A DNA stretch of 64,000 bases, taken from contig OY282444.1 of NCBI GenBank assembly GCA_958296125.1, positions 620,001-684,000 of the forward strand. The letters run 5' to 3'. The position numbers and the translations under genes are program-made. How positions within the stretch are numbered: the stretch's first letter is position 1; every line of letters begins with the position of its first letter. The stretch comes from an uncultured Poribacteria bacterium. GTDB lineage: Bacteria; Poribacteria; WGA-4E; PCPOR2b. Below the pieces are notes generated by a model. The model did not search any database. It saw only the letters and a list, made by a program, of their open reading frames with translations, and was not told the origin of the DNA. Shown piece by piece: positions 33,944 to 42,548 of the stretch.

Positions 33944-35395
33944 TTATATTCCATTTAGGCTATATTGGTGCGGTGCTTCTTGAATACGTTTGACAAGGTA
34001 TTGCCATGTCCATTTGCTAACCTCGCTTAGGTCTGCAAGTACACCGTCTTTCATGTATCCTTTTCGTTTATTAACTCTACGTAACTCTAGTAGTGTCATA
34101 CGATTACTTTTTTCAAGGTTGCAGGGTTTACATAGCAATGCACGGTTGTTTATATGGTGTTGGCCATGGTCATCTGTGCCACTTTTCGGGTTGATATGAT
34201 CAAGTTCAAGATAGCGTGGATCAGGGGCTTTGAAATTGCAACCCCAACAGTAGGGGCCAAATTGGTTTATGAGCGTTTTATGTATTTCCGCGCGTGTCAT
34301 TTGAAATTCCTCGGTGATTAGAAATACAGATGGTAGATTGGCTGCTGCTAGGGTTGGGTTATCGGTGCGAACTGGCGGTTCTGTTCTATAGTGCATTTCG
34401 TATGGCTGCATTTGTTTGTCAAGCCATGCTTTGTCTGTTGTGTATTTTTCAAATCGCTTTCGTTCCGCTTTGGATATGTCTGCAAGTCGTGTGATAATGT
34501 GGTAACGTGCGTCGGAGCGTCTGTCAATGCCTATCCAACGTCGGTTCAGTTTTTTGGCAGCGATGAGGGTTGTTGCACAACCACAGAATGGGTCAAGAAC
34601 AATATCACCAGGATTACTACTTGCTTTAATAATACGTTTGTAGAGTTTAAGTGGTTTTTGATCTGGTGAACCTGTGCGTTCTTTTGCCATATTGTTTATT
34701 GTTGGTATTCTCCAAACATCGTGCATTAGCTTTCCCTTCTCGTTTGGCCCGTACCGCGGATCGCCGTAGCTATCAGACGCTTTTACCCAGTTACTCTCTG
34801 GTGAGTATGGTTCGCGCATATCATCCCAATTAAAAGGTGCTGCTTTGCTTTTAGCATAGAAGAAGATTGTATCATGTTTACGACCAAGGAATTTTCTTGA
34901 GGTTGATGCAACGTTGTAATAATGCCATATGATCTCATTCCGAAAGTTGTCCTTTCCAAAGATAGCATCTATTGCCATTCGGATATAAGCATTTGCAGTG
35001 TGGTCGCAGTGGAGATAGATTGACCCTGTATCCTTAAGAATACGGTGCATTTCAAGGAGCCTAACACTCAGGAAGCACAAAAAGGCAGCAGTATCCTCAC
35101 CTTGTACGAATTTTGTAGATTCTATGACTTGAAAGAGCTCAGGGTGTCCATCTTGGATAGTTTCGAGCCATTTTGGGTGGACTTCGTTCCATTGCCATTG
35201 GTCAGGGAGTAGACCTATGTTTCCCCATTTCCAACTGTCTACGTAAAAACCTGCGGTGCCGCTGCGGTTTCTCTTCGTATTGAATGGTGGATCTGTTGCA
35301 ATTAGGTCAATGCTATTACTATTAATTCCACGCAAAACTTCGAGATTGTCAAGTTCATATAGTGTGTTTGCTATGTCTTGTGTTATGGGAAACAC
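33944..35395 (-). CDS. DNA methyltransferase-HNH endonuclease fusion
   Basis: A 483-residue fusion of a beta-class DNA methyltransferase and an HNH nuclease. The methyltransferase spans about 1-310, with the catalytic motif DPPF at 35-38 and the SAM motif DIVLDPFCGCATTLIAA at 264-280. The HNH domain spans about 378-435: Cys383-x2-Cys386, LELDHINPKSG (His400), HHINNRALL and Cys422-x2-Cys425 with Asn431. Cleavage and protection would reside in one chain. GTG 35395 is the first in-frame start but overlaps AGGAGG; that sequence is spaced 8 bases from ATA at 35386-35384, so translation may start there or a start codon has been lost. The region is AT-richer than its neighbours, suggesting transfer. 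Confidence 0.8.
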   Translation of the reverse strand: MFPITQDIANTLYELDNLEVLRGINSNSIDLIATDPPFNTKRNRSGTAGFYVDSWKWGNIGLLPDQWQWNEVHPKWLETIQDGHPELFQVIESTKFVQGEDTAAFLCFLSVRLLEMHRILKDTGSIYLHCDHTANAYIRMAIDAIFGKDNFRNEIIWHYYNVASTSRKFLGRKHDTIFFYAKSKAAPFNWDDMREPYSPESNWVKASDSYGDPRYGPNEKGKLMHDVWRIPTINNMAKERTGSPDQKPLKLYKRIIKASSNPGDIVLDPFCGCATTLIAAKKLNRRWIGIDRRSDARYHIITRLADISKAERKRFEKYTTDKAWLDKQMQPYEMHYRTEPPVRTDNPTLAAANLPSVFLITEEFQMTRAEIHKTLINQFGPYCWGCNFKAPDPRYLELDHINPKSGTDDHGQHHINNRALLCKPCNLEKSNRMTLLELRRVNKRKGYMKDGVLADLSEVSKWTWQYLVKRIQEAPHQYSLNGI

Positions 35396-35529
35396 CTCCT
35401 AATGAAAGCCCATAGTATCCCTTTGTTCCTCCTATGATTATCCTTGAAAGCAGCTTCTGAGATGTACAATAGTGCGTATTTCCGCTCGTAGTAGTGATGA
35501 AAATCGAACCATGCCCGCTTGAGTAATGA

Positions 35530-35842
35530 TCAAAAATCCTCTATGGTGTTGGTCATGAGTGCCGTTCCATCAGGTTTTACAAAACCCTTGAGAAACTTGA
35601 GGATTCCTCTGCCGGATAAGTCTGTAGCGACACGAGCAACGACTTTACCACCGCACCGCGTTCAATCGCACCAAGAACAGCAGCTTTCTTTGTGCGGTGT
35701 ATAGAAAGATGATAGAAAGATGCTTGGAGGTGTTTTTCTTGACTCGTTTCTTACGAGGTTTGCCGCATTTATAGTGGTCAATATAGAATTGATACTCCGC
35801 CGCCCTTTTGACACTATCAACAGCGCAGCTTGCTTCCATCAT
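35530..35842 (-). pseudogene. IS1595-type transposase relic
   Basis: Reading the minus strand across frames gives IS1595-like segments: YIDHYKCGKPRKKRVKKNTS, then KKAAVLGAIERG, and after a frameshift GKVVARVATDLSGRGILKF, LKGFVKPDGTALMTN, ending at a TGA at 35530-35532. The frameshift coincides with a direct duplication, GCGGTGCGGTG, near 35655. The N-terminal part is only loosely preserved. The transposase is dead; the element lies between the low-GC methyltransferase-HNH gene and the DegT gene, consistent with past mobility of this segment. Confidence 0.7.
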
Positions 35843-37068
35843 GCCGATCCAGCTAGCCCATGTGCCGCTTTATTGATTGCCTTAGCGATGTCCCGAATGT
35901 CATCCTTGCTCATGTGCTCGTGGATGCCACGGACAGCAACCGTTCTCAAGCCTTCGACCGCGCCGGGCACCAGTTCGGGCCCGTAATGGTAGTCACGGCT
36001 GACATACGGACTGTTAAACGGGAACTGGCTATCGCCGTAGGTGCGTCCCTTTGTCAAGAAGTCGCCACGCATATAGATTGGATCCTTGATGTAATGGGCA
36101 CTCATGGAGATACCTTCGGCGGAGACAGCTTGACAAAATTCGTCGGGGTCGTGCCCGGTAACGTGGAAGATATAGTTCCACCAAGAGATCTCGCGGTCGG
36201 CTGGCAGTGGGACAACCTCAACGCCGGGGGCATCAGCAATCAGTTCGGTCAGTACCCTTCCGAGCGCAATTCGCCGCTCGACGACATCGCGTAGTTTTTC
36301 AAGCTGTGCCAGACCAACAGCCCCTTGCATCTCTGTCATGCGGTAGTTAGGGGCGAGGAAGGCGTGGTCACGGTCTCCCATGTATTGATAGTCCCACCCT
36401 TTGTCGGAAAAGAGTTTCAGACGGATATAGGTTTCCTGATCGTTGGTCAAAATCATCCCGCCATCCCCTGTAGTCATGTGCTTCGACTGCTGGAAGCTGA
36501 AGCAGCCCATCTGCCCAAATGTCCCGGCGTAACGTCCTTTGTACTTCGTTGCGTGGGTTTGGCAGCAGTCCTCAATTAGGATGACGTTATGCTTTTCGGC
36601 AATTTTTACGACTTCGTCAATGTCGCACGGGTGACCAAAAAGATGTACCAAAATAATGGCGCGGGTGCGGTCGGTAATGTTCGCCTCAATGGATTCGGGG
36701 AGCATGTTCAAGGTCTTGGGATCTACATCGGCAAAGATGGGCACGGCGTTCTGCATTAAGATCGGCATAACGCTGCCGGGGTCAGTAATCGGCGCGGTGA
36801 TAATTTCATCGCCGGGGTTGGGATTGACAACACCAACCGCTGTGTGGATAGCAGCGGTCCCGCTCGTTGAGGCCTGTGCGTACTGCGTACCGTAAAATGC
36901 GGCGAATTCCTTTTCCAATTCTTTGACGAACCTCCCACTTTTGACAAAAAGGGTTTGACTACGCACCGCCTGAAGCAGAAGTTCCTCTTCACGTTTACCG
37001 AAAGGGGTGCGTTCCGGAAAGGGCTCGGTTCGCACCTTTGACCCACCGTGGATGGCGAGTTTCTCCAT
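35839..37068 (-). CDS. DegT/DnrJ/EryC1/StrS-family aminotransferase
   Basis: A 409-residue PLP enzyme of the DegT/StrS family. The PLP-phosphate contact is ASTSGTAAIHTA, Asp167 in LIEDCCQTHATK pairs with the cofactor, and Lys196 in SFQQSKHMTTGDGGM forms the Schiff base. Most members aminate keto-sugars or bind them as regulators. AAGGAG precedes the ATG. The gene follows the BMC aldehyde dehydrogenase in the direction of transcription with a 50-base gap, and so is likely the last gene of this BMC operon. A role in generating the BMC aldehyde from an amino alcohol or amino acid is speculation. Confidence 0.87.
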   Translation of the reverse strand: MEKLAIHGGSKVRTEPFPERTPFGKREEELLLQAVRSQTLFVKSGRFVKELEKEFAAFYGTQYAQASTSGTAAIHTAVGVVNPNPGDEIITAPITDPGSVMPILMQNAVPIFADVDPKTLNMLPESIEANITDRTRAIILVHLFGHPCDIDEVVKIAEKHNVILIEDCCQTHATKYKGRYAGTFGQMGCFSFQQSKHMTTGDGGMILTNDQETYIRLKLFSDKGWDYQYMGDRDHAFLAPNYRMTEMQGAVGLAQLEKLRDVVERRIALGRVLTELIADAPGVEVVPLPADREISWWNYIFHVTGHDPDEFCQAVSAEGISMSAHYIKDPIYMRGDFLTKGRTYGDSQFPFNSPYVSRDYHYGPELVPGAVEGLRTVAVRGIHEHMSKDDIRDIAKAINKAAHGLAGSA

Positions 37069-37118
37069 TTTTGTCTCCTTAATTTCATATCGGGGCTTGA
37101 CCCCTCATCTAGACACCC

Positions 37119-38549
37119 TCACAATGTGTGAGCGGACAATGCCCCCGCAACGGTCAATCGCTGTTGACGGGTGAAAGTGCGTGGACGAGTAAACCCTTCG
37201 CCGGTGGGACCCGCAATCGTCATCGCTAGGAACCCCTCACCATCAATTCCAGCACAAGCGTAGGAGGGCGCGTTCACAACAACAACGTTGCAGTTCATCG
37301 CCTGTGTAAATTGTGTAATTCGCGCACTGTTGTTGGTGTGAAGCATTGCAGTGTGTCCGCGTCCCCCATCTGCCGCCACAGCCCCTTCCACCGCCTCATC
37401 AAAATCACGCACCCGTACTACCGGAAGCATTGGCATCAGGTATTCGTCAGTAACGAAGGTGTGGTCGCCGGGGACTTCAACGACGACGGAAACCGTTCCC
37501 GTCGTTGCTCGGATTCCAGCCGCGTCAAGGATAACGATCGCATCTTTACCGATGTAGTCAATGTTGGGATTGCCATCTTGGCTGACAATATTTTCGACAG
37601 CTTGTCTCTCGCTTGGATTGGTCAAGTAACCGCCGCTGTTTTCCAGCTCACGGATAACTGCATCAGCGACAGATTCAACGACAAAGAGTGCTTTTTCGCC
37701 GATGCAGAGTAGATTGTTGTCAAAGCTGTTTCCGACTATAACATCCTTTGCCGCTTTCCCCAGATCTGCGGTTTCGTCAATGACCGCTGGTGGGTTGCCC
37801 GGGCCCGCTGCGATCGCCTTCTTACCGCTAGTAAGCGCGGCTCTCACAACGCTACCGCCGCCTGTGGCAACGACCATTGCGATATCTGGGTGGTCCATAA
37901 TCTCCTTCGCCCGCCGCAATGTCGCTTCCGAAACGGTTGTGAGCATATTGGGAGGTCCCCCCGCTTTGACAACTGCTGCGTTGATGACCTTCATCGTTTC
38001 CTGTGTGCATCTCTGTGCATTCGGGTGCGGACTGAATACAATCGAATTTCCAGCTGCGAGCATAATGATGGCGTGATTGATAACGGTCGAAGTCGGATTC
38101 GTGGTCGGAGTGATTGAATTAATCACACCAAAAGGGAGATACTCCACAAGCAGCATCCCTGTATCTCCAGTTGTTGCCTCCGAACTCAAATCTTCCACGC
38201 CGAGTGAAAGGTTTGCCCCGCCATCATTTTTCATTACTTTATGCTCGACAACTCCCATTTTTGTGTCTTCGACAGCGATTTCTGCGAGGGACCTTGAATG
38301 CTCAAGCGCGGCTCGCCTGATAGCTTCAATGATTTCCCTGCGTTTGGCAAAGCCAAGTTTTACGAATTCTGCTTGCGCGGCTTTGGCGGCGGTAATCGCT
38401 TGATCCACGGTAGGAAAGATCCCCGTATCAGCTGCCTCGGAAGCTGCGGGTTGAGGTGTTGTTGTCGATAAGCCACCTCCTTCATTCCGAAGATTCCTGA
38501 TGACCTGTGCGACAATCTCCTCAATCTGTGCTTCGTTGATTTCTGCCAT
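37119..38549 (-). CDS. BMC-associated acylating aldehyde dehydrogenase, EutE/PduP-like
   Basis: A 476-residue CoA-acylating aldehyde dehydrogenase. The N-terminal helix NEAQIEEIVAQVIRNLR followed by a flexible Ser/Thr/Pro linker (to about 45) is a typical encapsulation peptide that targets enzymes into microcompartments. The catalytic core shows GNSFDNNLLCIGEKALFV with nucleophile Cys282, PFGVINSITPTTNP and VVATGGGSVVRAA for cofactor binding. It converts an aldehyde plus CoA and NAD+ to acyl-CoA inside the compartment. It lies 29 bases after the shell-protein gene and is transcribed with it. Confidence 0.92.
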   Translation of the reverse strand: MAEINEAQIEEIVAQVIRNLRNEGGGLSTTTPQPAASEAADTGIFPTVDQAITAAKAAQAEFVKLGFAKRREIIEAIRRAALEHSRSLAEIAVEDTKMGVVEHKVMKNDGGANLSLGVEDLSSEATTGDTGMLLVEYLPFGVINSITPTTNPTSTVINHAIIMLAAGNSIVFSPHPNAQRCTQETMKVINAAVVKAGGPPNMLTTVSEATLRRAKEIMDHPDIAMVVATGGGSVVRAALTSGKKAIAAGPGNPPAVIDETADLGKAAKDVIVGNSFDNNLLCIGEKALFVVESVADAVIRELENSGGYLTNPSERQAVENIVSQDGNPNIDYIGKDAIVILDAAGIRATTGTVSVVVEVPGDHTFVTDEYLMPMLPVVRVRDFDEAVEGAVAADGGRGHTAMLHTNNSARITQFTQAMNCNVVVVNAPSYACAGIDGEGFLAMTIAGPTGEGFTRPRTFTRQQRLTVAGALSAHTL

Positions 38550-38578
38550 ACGTACCCCCTTGGCCTAACCTTTAGTTA

Positions 38579-38851
38579 TTATCCGCTAGTCAACATATTT
38601 TCAACTTCTGCGTGTGGGCGCGGAATGACGTGGACGGAAACCAATTCACCAACAGTCTTTGCGGCTTCAGCTCCTGCTTCCACTGCAGCTTGAACCGCCC
38701 CGACATCACCACGAACCATGACGGTGACCAAACCACCGCCAATCTCTTCTTTGCTGAGGAGTGTTACGTTGGCAGCTTTGACCATTGCATCTGCTGCTTC
38801 AATTGCACCAACCAAACCTCTTGTTTCAATCAATCCTAATGCTTCACCCAT
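38579..38851 (-). CDS. Bacterial microcompartment hexameric shell protein (BMC-H), copy 1
   Basis: A 90-residue single BMC domain, the standard BMC-H length. It begins [20 protein letters not shown], has the [16 protein letters not shown] pore-side segment and [17 protein letters not shown], and ends [16 protein letters not shown], all typical of EutM/PduA-like hexamers. The central pore would be lined by the GG after EEI. Hexamers tile the facets of the protein shell. AGGAGG precedes the ATG and a clear promoter lies upstream, so this is the first gene of the locus. Its closest relative in the window is the shell protein at 63184-63516. Confidence 0.93.
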   Translation of the reverse strand: MGEALGLIETRGLVGAIEAADAMVKAANVTLLSKEEIGGGLVTVMVRGDVGAVQAAVEAGAEAAKTVGELVSVHVIPRPHAEVENMLTSG

Positions 38852-38893
38852 GTTACTGACCTCCTGATTTTATTGCCACTTTGAAATATCTTC

Positions 38894-38922
38894 ATTGTAA
38901 CAAGATCGGCAACGCTTATCAA
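38894..38922 (-). promoter_or_regulatory. Sigma-70 promoter of BMC locus 1
   Basis: On the minus strand TTGATA (38922-38917) and TACAAT (38899-38894) are spaced by exactly 17 bases, each matching 5 of 6 consensus positions. It lies about 40 bases before the shell-gene ATG at 38851. It would drive shell protein, aldehyde dehydrogenase and aminotransferase. Confidence 0.65.
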
Positions 38923-38943
38923 GGAAAAAATCCGTCATTTACC

Positions 38944-38999
38944 GACAGATTGCAAATTGGACTGTCTATGCCTCCCCATTAAAAATCCTTGACAAGGAT
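38944..38999. promoter_or_regulatory. Palindromes upstream of the BMC promoter, possible operators
   Basis: Upstream of the promoter are GACAG(13)CTGTC (38944-38966) and ATCCTTGACAAGGAT (38985-38999), the latter a 15-base palindrome. Their placement just upstream of the -35 box suggests binding sites for a regulator of the BMC operon. No regulator gene is adjacent. Confidence 0.35.
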
Positions 39000-39102
39000 C
39001 CCTTGAGATGCTATCCTTATGTCTCATATTTCACCCAAAGCTATCTTGGTATGGCACTATCTGGTCTATACCACGGCTTCGTCCGATAATTAACAAGCAT
39101 CA

Positions 39103-39403
39103 ATGAATCGCTGGAGGGTGCTGACGAAAAACGCCTAAAGAACCAATCACCCCTACAGATGTCGAGGGGTTAAAGAAACAGATTCATCAAAATCGAGAAG
39201 ATATTAATCTGCTCAAACAAGAGATTGAACGGTTACATACTAAACTGGGACTTTCATCAGATACCGATGAGTTTAAAGCTCAATTAAGTCAGGAGGAAGT
39301 TCTCGAATTTGGGATCCTTGGCGATGGTGTGGTCAAGGGAAAAATTAACTGGATGAGCCCTTACCTCATCAGCTCGAAGAATTATAGAGTTAAAACGAAA
39401 TAA
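39103..39403 (+). pseudogene. Small coiled-coil protein gene with frameshift
   Basis: A frame ending with TAA at 39401-39403, directly before nadC, encodes a convincing protein: TPKEPITPTDVEGLKKQ, then IHQNREDINLLKQEIERLHT with heptad-like leucines, then a domain ending GVVKGKINWMSPYLISSKNY. It has no ATG; upstream an in-frame TGA lies at 39122. In another frame GTG 39118-39120, just after GGAGG, opens LTKN, then stops. Removing one A from the AAAAA run at 39127-39131 joins them into a protein of about 95 residues starting LTKTPKEP. Either a real or sequencing frameshift, or slippage on the run. Function unknown; the C-terminal part loosely recalls Sm/Hfq-like strands. Confidence 0.5.
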
Positions 39404-40264
39404 ATGCGTAATCGAATGCCCGAAATGTTAAACTTCCGCTCAATCGATCCGCTCATAGAATTAGCCTTCGTGGAGGATATCGGTATTGGTGATATTACGA
39501 CCGAATCCACAGTTTCCCAGTTGCAGCAAGGGTTAGGCACGATCCTCACCGAGATCGAAGGCGTGATTGCCGGGCTGCCGATTGCTCAACGTGTTTTTGA
39601 AAAGATAGATCCAGACCTGGATTTCCAGATGCTTGTCACCGACGGTGATTGTGTTGGAAATATGACACCAATTGCGACGGTGGGGGGAAGCGCGAAATCT
39701 ATCCTCACCGGTGAGCGTATCGCTCTCAACTTCCTGCAACGCCTTTCGGGAACTGCCACCCTGACCGCGCGGTTTGTTGCTGCTACAGCCAAATACGATG
39801 TCAAAATCATTGATACCCGAAAGACAACCGCTGGATGGCGATCCCTCCAAAAGTACGCTGTCCGTGTCGGTGGCGGACATAATCACCGCTTCGGGCTTTA
39901 CGACGGTGTCCTGATTAAGGATAATCACATCGTCGCTGCCGGGGGCGTTGCGAAGGCAATCGAACGGGCCCGGTCGGCTGTGCCTCACACGATGCGGATT
40001 GAAATCGAAGTGGACACGCTCGATCAGGTAGCAGAAGCACAAGCGGCAGGGGCGGACATTATATTGCTCGACAATATGCCGGTCAGTTTCATGAAGGCTG
40101 CTGTCGGAGAGATTGGTAGGACTGCTCTCACTGAGGCATCGGGGGGGATTACATTAGATCAGGTTGAAGCCGTTGCAGCGACGGGGGTAAACCTTATCTC
40201 TGTCGGTGCGTTGACACATTCAGCGATGCCGTTGGATATTCGTTTGGACTTGGAAATTAAATAA
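39404..40264 (+). CDS. nadC: Nicotinate-nucleotide pyrophosphorylase (quinolinate phosphoribosyltransferase)
   Basis: A 286-residue NadC, the usual length. Motifs: EDIGIGDITTEST at the N terminus, GERIALNFLQRLSGTAT, DTRKTTAGWRSLQKYAVRVGGGHNHRFGLYD with the catalytic arginines, lysines and histidines, and VLIKDNHI. It makes nicotinate mononucleotide from quinolinate and PRPP in de novo NAD synthesis. The ATG immediately follows the stop of the frameshifted gene (TAAATG), suggesting translational coupling. Later in-frame ATGs (39419, 39428) are alternatives. The DarT enzymes in this window consume NAD, but no functional link is claimed. Confidence 0.93.
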   Translation: MRNRMPEMLNFRSIDPLIELAFVEDIGIGDITTESTVSQLQQGLGTILTEIEGVIAGLPIAQRVFEKIDPDLDFQMLVTDGDCVGNMTPIATVGGSAKSILTGERIALNFLQRLSGTATLTARFVAATAKYDVKIIDTRKTTAGWRSLQKYAVRVGGGHNHRFGLYDGVLIKDNHIVAAGGVAKAIERARSAVPHTMRIEIEVDTLDQVAEAQAAGADIILLDNMPVSFMKAAVGEIGRTALTEASGGITLDQVEAVAATGVNLISVGALTHSAMPLDIRLDLEIK

Positions 40265-40406
40265 AACGACCCGCTTGTCCATTTCGTGATAAATGAGCAA
40301 GTTGCTTTGAATCCCGCTATCAAGCCCTCTCATACGACTCCGATCGATTAGTTCAGAATTGATACACCAATCCGTTTTGGAATACTTATGAATCAAGGAA
40401 ACATGC

Positions 40407-41456
40407 ATGAAAGAGCTTTTTAGCCGATCGCTGAATCCGAAACATTTTGCTCGTGGAATACTGTTTTTCATTCTATGCACAATTATTGGATTATATCTCA
40501 GCTTTCTGCGGAGTGATATTGAGAATATTGGAACTGTCTTACGCTCAATAGACGGGGAGTTCTTACTTATCGCAGCACTTTGCATGTTCTGCGATTGGCT
40601 ATCAGGTGGTGCGCGTCTCTATATTTTTGTGCGGAAGATGGCACCGCGCGTGACATTTGTTCATGGTCTCCGCGCCAATCTGGCAACCCTATGTGTCGGC
40701 GGAATCACACCATTCCAAACCGGGGGTATTGGACATCTCTATATTTTTAATCGGGCGGGCGTGCCGTTCTCCGGGATTATGACCACCAGCATTATCTGTT
40801 TCATCAGCACGCTGACGTTCCTCATACTTTCGACAGGGTATGTTGTGCAGCGCGCCCCCGCCTTTCTTCCCAAGGCAATCACGCTTGTCAGTCAATATAG
40901 TTTGTTGATGTTTGCGTTTACCCTTTTTGTCTTCCTCCTTTTGCTCATCAAACCTGAAACAGTATTGCTTCCTCTGACCCGTATCCAACTGCCAAGACGA
41001 CGTGGCTTTCAACTTGCTGCAAACATTCTAGACCGTCTGATCCTTACCCTCGAAAACGTGATTGTGGAGCACAAGGCATTCACTCGTATGTTCGTCAATG
41101 AACATAAACTGGTCTGCCTGCTGAGCTTCGTTTTGACGATAGGTATCTATATGAGTCGGTTCGTCGGCGGCTATGTCGTTGTTCGTGCCTTGGGGGGAGA
41201 CGCTCCCTTTTGGCATGTCGTTGCTGTTCAAGTCATCCTCAGTTTTGTGACCTTATTTGCACCGAGCCCAGGCGCAAGCGGTATCTCAGAGTTTTTAATT
41301 GCGATTCTGATGAAACCACTACTTGCCTCCGGGGCAATCGGTTTATATGCCCTGATGACACGATTCTTCACAACCTATTGCGCTGTCGCGGTTGGCGGCA
41401 TAGTCTTGATGTCACAATTGACGAAAGACCTCCGAAATGAGGCGATCGGGGAATAA
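40407..41456 (+). CDS. Flippase-like membrane protein, LPG-synthase TM/UPF0104 family
   Basis: A 349-residue integral membrane protein with about eight hydrophobic segments (e.g. FARGILFFILCTIIGLYLSF, FAFTLFVFLLLLIK). It has the GGITPFQTGGIGHLYIF and LFAPSPGASGISEFLIA motifs that mark the lysylphosphatidylglycerol synthase transmembrane domain/UPF0104 (YbhN-like) family. Members move or modify lipids across the inner membrane; the soluble aminoacyl-transfer domain of MprF is absent. The following epimerase gene begins 24 bases later, suggesting an envelope or glycolipid operon with the genes to 45.8 kb. Confidence 0.85.
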   Translation: MKELFSRSLNPKHFARGILFFILCTIIGLYLSFLRSDIENIGTVLRSIDGEFLLIAALCMFCDWLSGGARLYIFVRKMAPRVTFVHGLRANLATLCVGGITPFQTGGIGHLYIFNRAGVPFSGIMTTSIICFISTLTFLILSTGYVVQRAPAFLPKAITLVSQYSLLMFAFTLFVFLLLLIKPETVLLPLTRIQLPRRRGFQLAANILDRLILTLENVIVEHKAFTRMFVNEHKLVCLLSFVLTIGIYMSRFVGGYVVVRALGGDAPFWHVVAVQVILSFVTLFAPSPGASGISEFLIAILMKPLLASGAIGLYALMTRFFTTYCAVAVGGIVLMSQLTKDLRNEAIGE

Positions 41457-41480
41457 ACTGAATTCATTCACGTTTTACTC

Positions 41481-42479
41481 ATGAAGGCTTATGTCACCGG
41501 CGGAACAGGTTTCATTGGCAGCCATCTGGTCGAGCGACTTGTTGATCAAGGCTATCACGTCACCTGCTTAATCCGCAAAACGAGTAATTTGCGTTGGCTC
41601 AACCATCTCCTTGCAGCAAAATCGCCGCAAGTCCAACCGGTCATGGGTGATCTGCACGATTCCGATGCTTTGGCAAGCCATGTCCGAGATGCCGATATAG
41701 TTTTTCATCTCGCCGGTTTGACCAAAGCCCCGGACGCTGCAACATATGACCGGATCAACGCTGGGGGCACAGAGCGTCTCATTGAGGCGTGTCTGCGTGC
41801 ACATCCAAACTTAGATCGATTTGTCTATTGCAGCAGCCTCGCTGCAATTGGTCCAAGTCGCGATACAACGCCAAACACCGAAGATGTTACCCCGCAGCCG
41901 CTGACAGATTACGGTAGGAGCAAACTCAAAGGTGAGACGATTGTCCGCGAGTACGCAGATTGCCTGCCGATAACGATTATTCGTCCGCCTGCTGTCTATG
42001 GACCAAGGGATACGGACATTTTTCTCTTTTTTCGACTGATTAATCGTGGAGTGATGCCAATCCTCGGTGACGAAAACAAATTGTTGAGTTTGGTGCATGT
42101 CAAAGATCTGGTGGCAGGAATTTATACTGCTGCTGTATCTAAGTGTGCGGTCGGCGAAACCTATTTTCTGACGGACGGTGATATTCATACGTGGATGGGG
42201 ATTGAGCGCACAATTGCCGATGCACAGGCAAAGCGTCCGTTCAAAATGAAAGTCCCGCTTTTCCTGCTGGATTTTATTTCGATCTTTACGGAGGCTGCGG
42301 CGAAGGTTACACGCCAAACCCCAACCTTGAATCGCCAAAGAGTGCGAGATCTGAGGCAACGGTTTTGGATCTGTGACAGCACAAAGGCACAAAAGGAACT
42401 CGGCTATCGCCCGACCTATTTCCTTCAGAAAGGGATTCAGGAAACAGCAGACTGGTATCGGGCGAATGGCTGGCTCTAA
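41481..42479 (+). CDS. NAD-dependent epimerase/dehydratase (extended SDR)
   Basis: A 332-residue extended SDR. The cofactor loop is MKAYVTGGTGFIGSHLVERL, the catalytic motif is YGRSK (within PLTDYGRSKLKGE), and VYCSSLAAIGPSR supplies the serine. IIRPPAVYGPRDTDIF is also typical. Members act on nucleotide sugars or, in the 3-beta-HSD-like branch, on sterol-like or dihydroflavonol-type substrates; the short insert before YGRSK and LEACLRAHPNLDRFVYCSS are nearer that branch. It is likely co-transcribed with the flippase-like gene. The substrate is not evident. Confidence 0.88.
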   Translation: MKAYVTGGTGFIGSHLVERLVDQGYHVTCLIRKTSNLRWLNHLLAAKSPQVQPVMGDLHDSDALASHVRDADIVFHLAGLTKAPDAATYDRINAGGTERLIEACLRAHPNLDRFVYCSSLAAIGPSRDTTPNTEDVTPQPLTDYGRSKLKGETIVREYADCLPITIIRPPAVYGPRDTDIFLFFRLINRGVMPILGDENKLLSLVHVKDLVAGIYTAAVSKCAVGETYFLTDGDIHTWMGIERTIADAQAKRPFKMKVPLFLLDFISIFTEAAAKVTRQTPTLNRQRVRDLRQRFWICDSTKAQKELGYRPTYFLQKGIQETADWYRANGWL

Positions 42480-42548
42480 TACGCACTGCGTTTTACGCAA
42501 TCGCATAACCGCATTTACAACCTATAATTAATTTAAGGAGACAAAATA

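Noticed and set aside
39103-39403. Programmed frameshift as the certain explanation of the broken coiled-coil gene
   Set aside because: The A-run is only five bases and there is no clear stimulatory structure or known family with such a signal. Sequence error or decay is equally likely, so only the break is reported.
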